Below, piece after piece: positions 7,453 to 13,494 of a stretch of 32,447 nt of DNA. Below the pieces are notes generated by a model. That model did no database searches. It was not told where the DNA came from and saw only the letters and a program-made list of their open reading frames with translations. Within the stretch, counting starts at the first letter, position 1, and every line of letters starts with the position of its first letter. Position numbers and translations under genes: made by a program. The DNA lies in assembly GCA_964412115.1 (NCBI GenBank), contig CAYPMM010000008.1, positions 1 through 32,447 of the forward strand. The letters are read 5' to 3'. Source of the stretch: HO2-45-28 sp964412115 (lineage in GTDB: Bacteria; Patescibacteriota; Minisyncoccia; HO2-45-28).

Positions 7453-8073
7453 CTATACCCCAAACCTCCTCCCAACCTCTTCCCAATTAAGAACATTCCA
7501 CCAATTTTCAACATACTCTGCTCTGCGGTTTTGGTATTTAAGATAGTACGCGTGCTCCCATACATCGAGACCGAGAAGCGAAGTTAAGCCCTGTGAAATC
7601 GGGCTGTCTTGGTTCGGAGTTGCCATAATTGAAAGTTTGCCGGCGCTATCTTTAACCACCCACGCCCATCCGCTCCCGAAAACGCCGACGGCAGAGGCCG
7701 CGAATTTTTCTTTAAAATCCGAAAATCTGCCGAATTCTTTATTTATAGCGTCGGCAATGGCGCCCTCGGGCTCCCTGCTTTTTCCGGCAAGCGCCGATTT
7801 TGAAGGCGAAGCCATTGATGTCCAGAAAAGTGAGTGGTTATAATGCCCATGATTGCGGACCGCCGTTCGAATATCTTCCGGAATGGCGTTTAAGTCTTTT
7901 AGCAGTTCCTCAACTGATTTTTCCTGCAAATCGGGATATTTTTCTAAAGCCGCGTTCAATTTATCAATATACGCCTGATGATGCTTGGAGTGATGTATTT
8001 CCATAGTTCTAGAGTCAATATACGGCTCAAGCGCCGAATAGTCGTATGGTAATTTTGGAAGTTCGTGTTTCAT
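7453..8073 (-). CDS. sodA: Superoxide dismutase, Mn/Fe family
   Basis: A 206-residue superoxide dismutase, which converts superoxide to oxygen and hydrogen peroxide. Metal ligands are visible: His27 in MEIHHSKHH, the histidine of YNHSLFW (about 80), and Asp/His in DVWEHAYYLKYQNRR (about 168 and 172). The segment NQDSP carries the glutamine typical of manganese or cambialistic enzymes, rather than the alanine of iron-specific ones. No signal peptide, so cytosolic. It lies between ferredoxin and nfu, in keeping with protection of iron-sulfur clusters. For a CPR organism it suggests contact with oxygen. Confidence 0.93.
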   Translation of the reverse strand: MKHELPKLPYDYSALEPYIDSRTMEIHHSKHHQAYIDKLNAALEKYPDLQEKSVEELLKDLNAIPEDIRTAVRNHGHYNHSLFWTSMASPSKSALAGKSREPEGAIADAINKEFGRFSDFKEKFAASAVGVFGSGWAWVVKDSAGKLSIMATPNQDSPISQGLTSLLGLDVWEHAYYLKYQNRRAEYVENWWNVLNWEEVGRRFGV

Positions 8074-8091
8074 AAATTTAAAAATTATTTT

Positions 8092-8322
8092 TTAATTGGG
8101 AAAAATTTGTTTTCCTTCGCCATCAAACAAGATTATTGCCTTCGTCGGACAGGACTTGGCGGCATTTAGTATAGTTTCGGCGTCTGCCGCATTTTTGTCA
8201 ACCACAAACGCTTTATTTTCGCCGTCCAGCGCGAAAACCCCGGGTGCTATGGCTACACAGCTTGCAGCGCCTATGCAAAGCTCTCGGTCAATTTCTATTT
8301 TTGCTATCTTCTTTTCAGCCAT
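8092..8322 (-). CDS. Ferredoxin, single cluster, three-cysteine type
   Basis: A 76-residue small ferredoxin. Cysteines are at 16 and 22 (CIGAASC) and 58 (SCPTKAI). The usual middle cysteine of the CxxCxxC motif is replaced by Ala19, so the protein may bind a [3Fe-4S] cluster or a [4Fe-4S] cluster with a non-cysteine ligand, as known in some archaeal ferredoxins. It is an electron carrier; the partner is not evident. A -10 box TATAAA ends 8 nt before the ATG, and a GAGG lies close to the start. It is followed after 18 bp by superoxide dismutase, probably in one transcript. Confidence 0.9.
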   Translation of the reverse strand: MAEKKIAKIEIDRELCIGAASCVAIAPGVFALDGENKAFVVDKNAADAETILNAAKSCPTKAIILFDGEGKQIFPN

Positions 8323-8421
8323 GCCTCAATTTTATATCCCGCCCCCTTCCAGAGCAAGTTTTATAATTTTATGAGCATTCTCGTGTTTTAAAAGCTCTGG
8401 GAATTTAAATCCTGGTGCAAT

Positions 8422-8457
8422 AAAAAATCCCCCGCGCAAAGACAATGACACGAGGGA
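8422..8457 (-). terminator. Intrinsic terminator after variable gene A
   Basis: On the minus strand TCCCTCGTG pairs with CGCGGGGGA (9 bp with G-U pairs), followed by six T (8427-8422). Confidence 0.85.
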
Positions 8458-8522
8458 GATTCGGAGGACTAAGTTTCAAAAATCCTAGGACTAAAAAACA
8501 CGGGTCCCCAGATACAAAGTTG

Positions 8523-8975
8523 CTACTTGCTAACGGCAGCAAAGCGCCAAAGCGCAATCCACGAGCGACCAAACCAGCACAGGTATAGCCTGCGCACGGA
8601 GTCACTCCCATAGAGGACCGGAACATTTCGGAAGTGGCACCGAGCCTGCAAGACAGAGCCAAGAGCGACGATCGGAAACTCGCGCTGGACTTCCGGATGT
8701 TGCTCGCCAAAAGCGAGATGCTCATGAAGCTCGGCCGGGCGATAGCCAATCCTATCGAGTTCGTGAACCGCTTCGTCTCCGTCCGCAAGCACCCTGTTGA
8801 AATGAATAAGCTTAACCACAACCTCAGTCGTTCCCTTCCGCTTAGTAGGAAAGTTTTTGGAGGTGATATCGGAGTTGAAGCAGTCATACTTCCCGGCCTC
8901 GACCATCTCTTCCACACTCTGGTTATAGTTGACTGTCACACGGAAAATATTCTTGGCCGTCCGGATAGACTTCAT
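8523..8975 (-). CDS. Hypothetical protein, variable gene A (possible DGR target)
   Basis: A 150-residue orphan starting MKSIRTAKNIFRVTVNY. It is paralogous to the product of 9345-9965: both carry FRV, then VVV(K/E)I-type strands, HFGEQ/AFGEQ, a PIV turn, and end in W...YRFA-V or WRFAAV. The first about 105 residues are conserved in style, while the last 44 (from SVLQAR) are very different between the two, with scattered Trp, Tyr, Cys and Arg. That resembles the C-type-lectin-like ends diversified by retroelements, but no reverse transcriptase or template repeat is in the window. Start chosen at the only ATG, with AAGGGG upstream. Promoter at 9081-9053, terminator at 8457-8422. No signal peptide. 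Function unknown. Confidence 0.75.
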   Translation of the reverse strand: MKSIRTAKNIFRVTVNYNQSVEEMVEAGKYDCFNSDITSKNFPTKRKGTTEVVVKLIHFNRVLADGDEAVHELDRIGYRPAELHEHLAFGEQHPEVQREFPIVALGSVLQARCHFRNVPVLYGSDSVRRLYLCWFGRSWIALWRFAAVSK

Positions 8976-9052
8976 ATTTGTGGCCCCTTGTAAATTAACC
9001 TGCCCCTTATCGCACTCAATGCGCGACCCTGAGCTGGCCTACTCTGCCTTAA

Positions 9053-9081
9053 AGTACAGCAAATTATTTTACTTCTGTCAA
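9053..9081 (-). promoter_or_regulatory. Promoter of variable gene A (inside the 178-bp repeat)
   Basis: Minus strand TTGACA (9081-9076), 17-bp spacer, TGTACT (9058-9053). The identical promoter lies at 10072-10044 in front of variable gene B. Confidence 0.8.
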
Positions 9082-9090
9082 GTTTTAGAT

Positions 9091-9230
9091 TTACGAAGAG
9101 GAAAGAGCATATTTTATTGCTTCAAATCCGAACAAAACGCATTTTTGGCGCGATGGCGAGGGTTTTCCCCCGACCATTTTGAAAATATCTTCGTCTTTTA
9201 TTTTGGCAACCGCGCTTATGGATTTTCCTT
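9091..9230 (-). pseudogene. sufU 3'-end fragment
   Basis: The stop codon (9093-9091) and preceding 45 codons of sufU, identical to the real gene, without any start. Upstream of 9230 the sequence changes to the terminator region of variable gene B. It is a by-product of the duplication or recombination that placed a second promoter and variable gene here. Confidence 0.85.
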
Positions 9231-9246
9231 ATATAATTCAATTTGC

Positions 9247-9286
9247 AAAAGAAAAGCCCTCGGCGCGAATACTCTCGCGCCGAGGG
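9247..9286 (-). terminator. Intrinsic terminator after variable gene B
   Basis: A perfect 12-bp stem (CCCTCGGCGCGA with TCGCGCCGAGGG) and 6-nt loop, followed on the minus strand by CTTTTCTTTT. Confidence 0.9.
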
Positions 9287-9344
9287 TGAAACGAAGGACT
9301 AAAGGTTCCAAAAGGACCGTGAAGGTCCAAAGGACCTGATGAAG

Positions 9345-9965
9345 CTACTCGCGGACGCCGGCAAAGCGGTAGTCGCGAGAACAGCGATTGCTCGGAATGA
9401 GCCAGTCCCAGTGGAGCCCGCGGCCGACACCAGCGCGCAACAGGCCCAAAACGCAGCGGCAGCCACCGGCGCCAGGAACAGGCTTCTGCAGGTAAAAGAC
9501 GATCGGGTGCCCCTCTACCGGCAGATGTTGGAATTGCTCGCCAAAGTGAACCGCGTGGTCCACATCCGGACGCCCAAGACCGAGGCGAACATACTCGGCC
9601 TCAACTTCGGCATCGCTCGGGTCGTGGTCAAGGTGCTCCATGTCAAAAATCTCAACCACAGCCCAGCGCTCGCGCCCTTTCTGAATGGCGCACCGCTCAA
9701 CGATTGAGCCGTCGTACCCTGTGTAACCGCTTCCTTCCACGACCTCGGCAATGTCCCGCCTCCCGCCGATCTTCACGCGGAAGGTGTTGGAGATTTTGCC
9801 GAGAATTACGTCGATCTCGTCAAGCGCCCGGGCGTTGGCCGGCTGAACGAGCATGGAAACTTCACGGACGATATTCCCGCCCCGCTTTGCCGCCCGAACC
9901 GAAAGCTCGGTGGCCAGTGATTGGAAATGACCCGCAAACTGCACCAACTCGTTGTTCTTGGCCAT
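9345..9965 (-). CDS. Hypothetical protein, variable gene B (possible DGR target)
   Basis: A 206-residue orphan. The start at ATG 9965 is fixed by AAAGGAGG six to seven nt upstream; a longer frame to 9998 has none. The first 70 residues (MAKNNELVQFAGHF...) are absent from the paralogue at 8523-8975; the rest aligns with it. The last 46 residues (from KPVPGAGG to YRFAGVRE) differ almost completely from the paralogue except for fixed PIV, R-L, W and RFA positions. Codons there are strongly NNY, including eleven in a row (CCT to GTT) and fourteen in a row near the end. An inverted repeat AGGTCC-AAA-GGACCT (9323-9337) begins 8 nt past the stop. The gene is GC-richer than its neighbours. Function unknown. 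Confidence 0.72.
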   Translation of the reverse strand: MAKNNELVQFAGHFQSLATELSVRAAKRGGNIVREVSMLVQPANARALDEIDVILGKISNTFRVKIGGRRDIAEVVEGSGYTGYDGSIVERCAIQKGRERWAVVEIFDMEHLDHDPSDAEVEAEYVRLGLGRPDVDHAVHFGEQFQHLPVEGHPIVFYLQKPVPGAGGCRCVLGLLRAGVGRGLHWDWLIPSNRCSRDYRFAGVRE

Positions 9966-10043
9966 GGATGGCCTCCTTTTGTTTTGCTCGCCCCTCATTC
10001 CGACCCAATGCCGGAACCACAGACGAGCTCTACTCTGTTTTGT

Positions 10044-10072
10044 AGTACAGCAAATTATTTTACTTCTGTCAA
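10044..10072 (-). promoter_or_regulatory. Promoter of variable gene B
   Basis: Minus strand TTGACA (10072-10067), 17-bp spacer, TGTACT (10049-10044), starting just past the sufU stop codon. Confidence 0.8.
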
Positions 10073-10221
10073 GTTTTAGATTTACGAAGAGGAAAGAGCA
10101 TATTTTATTGCTTCAAATCCGAACAAAACGCATTTTTGGCGCGATGGCGAGGGTTTTCCCCCGACCATTTTGAAAATATCTTCGTCTTTTATTTTGGCAA
10201 CCGCGCTTATGGATTTTCCTT
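10044..10221. repeat. 178-bp direct repeat, copy 2
   Basis: Second copy of the repeat at 9053-9230; it comprises the genuine 3' end of sufU and the promoter of variable gene B. Confidence 0.95.
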
Positions 10222-10474
10222 TAATATATTCCGAAAAAATTGAAAGAGACGCTTTGGATAAAATACACCCCTGAATTTGATATTTAATATCTTCTATTTT
10301 GCCGTCTTTTATTTTTCCGCCCGAGGCGGATCCACCTTTGGTGGACAAATAAATCTCCGCCTCATCCCCGCAAAAAGGATTTTTGGCAAAAATTTTTTTA
10401 GCGCCATAAATCACCCCGACATTTCTCGGATTTCTCGCATGCTCCATTATCAGTTCTTGATATATGTCAGCCAT
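10082..10474 (-). CDS. sufU: SufU/IscU-type Fe-S cluster scaffold
   Basis: A 130-residue scaffold/sulfur-transfer protein partnering SufS. The three conserved cysteines are Cys35 (NPFCGD), Cys70 (GCILSKAS) and Cys115 (SRQKC). Residues 44-53 (STKGGSASGG) are an insertion encoded by a palindromic repeat (10317-10345); without it the protein would match the family. I start at ATG 10474 rather than 10483 because the -10 box TATAAT (10487-10482) overlaps the first ATG, leaving a leaderless mRNA beginning at the second. The gene is 1.8 kb away from sufCBDS, separated by accessory genes, and its 3' end is duplicated at 9091-9230. Confidence 0.9.
   Translation of the reverse strand: MADIYQELIMEHARNPRNVGVIYGAKKIFAKNPFCGDEAEIYLSTKGGSASGGKIKDGKIEDIKYQIQGCILSKASLSIFSEYIKGKSISAVAKIKDEDIFKMVGGKPSPSRQKCVLFGFEAIKYALSSS
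10317..10345. repeat. Double-hairpin palindromic element inside sufU
   Basis: CCGCC-CGA-GGCGG followed by TCCACC-TTT-GGTGGA. The same 29-bp pattern, with three substitutions, lies between genes at 28722-28750. Inside sufU it stays in frame and adds about ten residues. Confidence 0.85.
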
Positions 10475-10476
10475 TC

Positions 10477-10505
10477 TTGACATTATAATCCAAAAAAAAT
10501 AATCT
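10477..10505 (+). promoter_or_regulatory. Promoter of the 84-aa gene, overlapping the sufU promoter
   Basis: Plus strand TTGACA (10477-10482), 17-bp spacer, TAATCT (10500-10505). The minus-strand -10 box of sufU (10487-10482) overlaps it, so the two divergent promoters share sequence. Confidence 0.55.
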
Positions 10506-10539
10506 TAAACAAGACGAAACCCGCCGAAGGTAAAACAAA

Positions 10540-10794
10540 ATGCCTGAACAGCAAGCCAACGATCAAGAATGTGTTTTCAGAAAAATAACTCCTGACGACC
10601 CCGATTTTGCTCGCTGTCCCGGCGCATATGTTTATAAAGAAGAATTTGCGGAAGAAATCCGCGCGAGAGATGCCTACCTTTGGAATGTGGTTGCGGTGGA
10701 AAGGCTAAAAGAGCTTTGCAAACGGCTTAATATCGTCCCTGGAATTTATAGTTCCTTTGAGGAATATCTCGCCGCTCTCAACGACGGCCCTTAG
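10540..10794 (+). CDS. Hypothetical protein (84 aa)
   Basis: A small acidic protein starting MPEQQANDQECVFRK. It has three cysteines (residues 11, 26 and 60) and a helical C-terminal half (YLWNVVAVERLKELCKRL...FEEYLAAL). No signal peptide or membrane segment, no family recognised. Divergent from sufU with an overlapping promoter; the stop codon sits in the loop of its terminator. Function unknown. Confidence 0.7.
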   Translation: MPEQQANDQECVFRKITPDDPDFARCPGAYVYKEEFAEEIRARDAYLWNVVAVERLKELCKRLNIVPGIYSSFEEYLAALNDGP

Positions 10795-10807
10795 GGCTGT
10801 CTTTTTT
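10783..10807 (+). terminator. Intrinsic terminator overlapping a stop codon
   Basis: GACGGCCC-TTA-GGGCTGTC, 8-bp stem, then six T (10802-10807). The TAG stop of the 84-aa gene starts in the loop. Confidence 0.9.
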
Positions 10808-10841
10808 CATGCCCCCAAGCCCCCTTACTCCCATATCTACT

Positions 10842-10863
10842 CCCATATTCGCACGAATATGGG
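10842..10863. promoter_or_regulatory. Operator-like palindrome downstream of arsR
   Basis: A perfect 22-bp inverted repeat (CCCATATTCG-CA-CGAATATGGG). Its core ATTCGCACGAAT matches ATTCGCGCGAAT at 11215-11226, upstream of the same gene. Confidence 0.55.
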
Positions 10864-10898
10864 GTATATTAAAATTAAATATTGCGCCTTATGTTCTC

Positions 10899-11174
10899 CT
10901 ATACGCATGAATTAGATACATATTTGGCAATGTGGTGGCACTCCGGAGAAAGACGATACCACACCTCAATGCTCCTTTGTTCTTTTTCCACGATATCTGC
11001 CGAGAAAAGCACGGCCAAATGCCTTGAGGTGGACTTGAAAGATAGTTTTATCGCTTCCGCAATATCGCCGACGGTCGCCTCTTTTTCTTTTTTTAAATAT
11101 TTAACAATCTCCAGCCGCCGCCTGTTGGCAAGCGCTTTCAAAACTCTTTCTACTTCTTTTATGCCCTTTCTCAT
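10899..11174 (-). CDS. ArsR-family winged-helix regulator
   Basis: A 91-residue protein made of one winged helix-turn-helix domain: LKALANRRRLEIVKYL (first helices), ATVGDIAEAI and KSTSRHLAVLFSADIV (recognition helix region), then the wing QRSIEVWYRL. This is the ArsR/SmtB pattern of a dimeric repressor; the metal-binding cysteines of ArsR itself are not in place, so the signal is unknown. A -10 box TATAAT (11188-11183) ends 8 nt before the ATG, indicating a leaderless mRNA. Two related 12-bp palindromes (10847-10858 and 11215-11226) flank the gene and are candidate operators for autoregulation. Confidence 0.87.
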   Translation of the reverse strand: MRKGIKEVERVLKALANRRRLEIVKYLKKEKEATVGDIAEAIKLSFKSTSRHLAVLFSADIVEKEQRSIEVWYRLSPECHHIAKYVSNSCV

Positions 11175-11214
11175 ATTTTCAGATTATATCACGACTCCAT
11201 TTATCTATTCTACC

Positions 11215-11226
11215 ATTCGCGCGAAT
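11215..11226. promoter_or_regulatory. Operator-like palindrome upstream of arsR
   Basis: ATTCGCGCGAAT, nested in a looser palindrome CTATTC...GAATAG, about 27 bp upstream of the arsR -10 box. Shares its core with 10847-10858. Confidence 0.55.
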
Positions 11227-11340
11227 TAGGGAATAGAGTTGTGGATAGAGGTATTTTTTACCATACTGCCGACGGCGCTTCTGCTTTTTACGCTGACGCG
11301 TGTTTTTTTTAAATCGAACAGGCGTCTGTCCGATTTACGC

Positions 11341-11453
11341 CCCATGACATCTCTACTTTTTCAATAGCCAACCGCAGAAATCTTTCTTGTTTTGAGCTAT
11401 TTTCTCCGTTGTACATCTATCAGTTTGGCCGGATTACAGAAAATGTCATGCGG
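11341..11453. repeat. 113-bp repeat, copy A
   Basis: Starts CCCATGACAT and ends ATGTCATGCGG, so the ends are inverted repeats. It shares about three quarters of its bases, with no gaps, with 11793-11905; the shared interior includes TTTTTCAATA, CCAACCGCAG and AGAAAATGTCATG. Confidence 0.85.
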
Positions 11454-11543
11454 ATTCCCCCGCCTATAGTGCTATTGACATGCAAATCATGATTATGCTA
11501 ACCTTTTAGCAGAATCCTCAACTGAGTTCTTTGGAGGTGCGCA

Positions 11544-11762
11544 ATGGACAGAGTTCTTAAAAATCCTGTTCTCAGAATTCCCCTGGGGATGACTCTGCTA
11601 TTCCTCATATGCGTCGCTAGCGAATCTACTTATCACTCACCAGTAAATCTCTCGCTCGGCTTAACCGTTGGTTCTGTTTTCAGCCTCTATTATCTCGCCT
11701 ACGAAATGTTTATTCTTTCCCTCGGATATTGTCATAAAATCTGGTGCCGTATTGCTCGCTGA
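11544..11762 (+). CDS. Small membrane protein (72 aa)
   Basis: Begins MDRVLKNPVLRIPLG, with two hydrophobic helices (about 14-26 and 36-60) and a short basic tail ending WCRIAR. GGAGG lies 9 nt before the ATG. It is a single-gene unit with promoter and terminator, flanked by copies A and B of the 113-bp repeat. No family recognised. It should sit in the cytoplasmic membrane. Confidence 0.65.
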   Translation: MDRVLKNPVLRIPLGMTLLFLICVASESTYHSPVNLSLGLTVGSVFSLYYLAYEMFILSLGYCHKIWCRIAR

Positions 11763-11778
11763 ATAAGCGGGCTTTTTC
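11754..11778 (+). terminator. Intrinsic terminator after the 72-aa membrane protein gene
   Basis: GCTCGCT pairs with AGCGGGC around TGAATA, then TTTTT; the stop codon lies at the top of the stem. Confidence 0.75.
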
Positions 11779-11792
11779 TTTGTTTTTATCTC

Positions 11793-11905
11793 CCATAACA
11801 CTTTTACTTTTTCAATAACCAACCGCAGGGATTTTCTTTATTTTAAGCTGTTTCTTCATCTGTGATACTTGCGAATTTGCTGAATTATAGAAAATGTCAT
11901 GGGGC
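11793..11905. repeat. 113-bp repeat, copy B
   Basis: Same length as copy A, no gaps in alignment; begins CCCATAACAC and ends ATGTCATGGGG. Stands between the two small genes. Confidence 0.85.
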
Positions 11906-11980
11906 GAAAAGAATTTGATATATACTAGTTCCTGTGCTAGCATGCCATTAGTTCTGGTTTCGTTCCGACAGGAGGAAAAC

Positions 11981-12169
11981 ATGCCATCGCTTACGCCCGA
12001 AGAGCAGGAAAGACTGTTGAAACCGATGAACGATGACTGGAAATGTACTAAGTGCGGTAAAGTTCCTTACAGAAATTACTGCAGAAGTTGCGATGAGTTT
12101 TTCTTCATCTGCGGCTGTCCCGTAGAGGCGGGTTCGCAAGACGACCACCGCAACCATCGTACTTATTAG
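11981..12169 (+). CDS. Small zinc-ribbon-like protein (62 aa)
   Basis: The start at ATG 11981 is supported by AGGAGG 5 nt upstream; a longer frame from 11894 overlaps repeat B and lacks one. The protein has CxxC pairs in WKCTKCGK and YCRSCDE, a CGC, and a histidine-rich tail (DDHRNHRTY), which together look like a zinc-binding domain. No family recognised. It lies between repeats B and C with its own terminator. Confidence 0.7.
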   Translation: MPSLTPEEQERLLKPMNDDWKCTKCGKVPYRNYCRSCDEFFFICGCPVEAGSQDDHRNHRTY

Positions 12170-12188
12170 TGGAATATCTTCCTGCAAT

Positions 12189-12217
12189 GCCTGAGGCTAC
12201 GCGCCGAGGGCTTTTTT
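12189..12217 (+). terminator. Intrinsic terminator after the zinc-ribbon gene
   Basis: GCCT-GA-GGC and GCC-GA-GGGC pair with two central G-A mismatches, then six T (12212-12217). Confidence 0.65.
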
Positions 12218-12230
12218 CTTTACTTCTATA

Positions 12231-12278
12231 CCCCATGACACCTCTTGTACTTCATTCACTGGTCGAAATGTCATGCGG
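12231..12278. repeat. Shortened copy C of the 113-bp repeat
   Basis: Both ends are kept (CCCATGACAC and ATGTCATGCGG) but the centre is deleted to 48 bp. Its right end overlaps the last codons of sufS (stop at 12271). Confidence 0.75.
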
Positions 12279-13494
12279 AAAATTTTTTGTGAATTTCTTT
12301 AAGCGCGCGGATGAAGTAGTCAATCTCTCTTTTTGTGTTGTAAATATAAAAGCTTGCGCGAAGAGTAGCGGGAACTCCGAGATGTTTCATAAAGGGCTGG
12401 GCGCAGTGGGTGCCGGCGCGAACGCAAATCCCGTACTGGTCAAGCATTGTTGAAGCGTCATGCGGATGGACGTTTTTTATATTAAACGAAACTATGCCGG
12501 TGCGCCTGTCTGTTTTTTCCAAACCAAGCAAATCTATAAATGATAGTTTTTTTATTTTTATAAGCGCGTATTTCAAAAGCTCACGCTCGTGGCGTTCAAT
12601 GTTTTTCATCCCAATACTCTCTAAATAATCAACCGCCTCTCCCCACAAAATCGCGCCTTCAATATTCGGAGTTCCCGCCTCAAATTTCCACGGAAGATCG
12701 TTCCAAGTCGCAGTACTTGATGTCACTTCTCGAATCATTTCTCCCCCCGACATAAACGGCTCAAGTTTTTCTAAAACCTCTTCCCTTCCCCAAAGCGCGC
12801 CGATGCCGGAGGGTGCCAGCATTTTATGGCCGGAAAAAGCAAAAAAATCGCATCCAATACTCCCAACATTTACCGGAATATGCCCGGCCGACTGCGCGCC
12901 GTCAATCAGGACAAACGCGCCCGCTTTACGCGCCTCACGGCAGATTTTCTCAACGGGATAAACATATCCAGAAACATTTGAGATATGGGCAACAGCGACA
13001 AGTTTCGTTTTACGCGTAAGTTTCTTTTTGAAATCCGCGAAATCAAAATTACGATTCGCCGTCAATCCAACAACATCCAGCTTCAAACCGCGCTCTTTGG
13101 CAACACGAAGCCACGGCACGAAATTAGAATGATGCTCGGAAACAGAGGTCAATATCCTGTCCCCTCTTTTCAGCTTTCTGCCCAAAGAATAGGCAACCAA
13201 ATTTATTGCCTCCGTGGCACCTCTTGTGAAAATTACCTCGCGCTCTGACCTCGCTCCGATAAAATCCGCGATTTTTTTACGCGCCCCCTCAAACGCTTCG
13301 GTCGTTTCCTCGGCCATTTTATACGCCCCGCGGTGGACATTCGCGTGCGAATATTCATATTGCTTTTTCAGTCGCGCCAAAATAACTTTCGGCTTCTGGG
13401 TGGTGGCCGCGTTATCAAAATAGACAAGCGGACGCCCGCTGATTTTACGCGAAAGTATCGGAAAATCTTTTCTTATTTTTTTGAAGTTAAACAT
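12271..13494 (-). CDS. sufS: Cysteine desulfurase SufS
   Basis: A 407-residue PLP-dependent enzyme that takes sulfur from cysteine for cluster assembly. The PLP lysine is Lys224 (FSGHKM), PLP-contacting residues are His121-His122 (EHHSN) and Asp198 (IDGAQS), and the persulfide-forming cysteine is Cys364 in RAGTHCAQP, as in group II (SufS/CsdA) enzymes. Length is normal. Its start overlaps the end of sufD by 8 nt, so it is the fourth gene of sufC-sufB-sufD-sufS. With sufU present and no sufE seen, sulfur transfer should go through SufU as in Gram-positive bacteria. Its last residues (KEIHKKFSA) overlap repeat copy C. Confidence 0.95.
   Translation of the reverse strand: MFNFKKIRKDFPILSRKISGRPLVYFDNAATTQKPKVILARLKKQYEYSHANVHRGAYKMAEETTEAFEGARKKIADFIGARSEREVIFTRGATEAINLVAYSLGRKLKRGDRILTSVSEHHSNFVPWLRVAKERGLKLDVVGLTANRNFDFADFKKKLTRKTKLVAVAHISNVSGYVYPVEKICREARKAGAFVLIDGAQSAGHIPVNVGSIGCDFFAFSGHKMLAPSGIGALWGREEVLEKLEPFMSGGEMIREVTSSTATWNDLPWKFEAGTPNIEGAILWGEAVDYLESIGMKNIERHERELLKYALIKIKKLSFIDLLGLEKTDRRTGIVSFNIKNVHPHDASTMLDQYGICVRAGTHCAQPFMKHLGVPATLRASFYIYNTKREIDYFIRALKEIHKKFSA

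Larger units (their letters stand above)
9053..9230. repeat. 178-bp direct repeat, copy 1
   Basis: Identical over its full length to 10044-10221 (offset 991 bp). It contains the last 140 bp of sufU plus the promoter that drives the following variable gene. A further ~12 bp to the left are similar (CTACTCTG then five changed bases). Copy 2 is the genuine end of sufU. Confidence 0.95.
11175..11543. other. Gene-free stretch: operator, hairpin, repeat A, promoter
   Basis: Contains the arsR promoter and the operator-like palindrome (11215-11226), a hairpin AAATCG-A-ACAG/CTGT-C-CGATTT (11311-11336), the first copy of the 113-bp repeat (11341-11453), and the promoter of the next gene (TTGACA 11475-11480, 18-bp spacer, extended -10 TGC-TAACCT to 11504). 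I see no coding sequence. Confidence 0.6.

Noticed and set aside
8405..8917. 170-residue minus-strand frame overlapping variable gene A
   Set aside because: It runs through the terminator at 8457-8422 and has no ribosome binding site; the paralogue supports the other frame.
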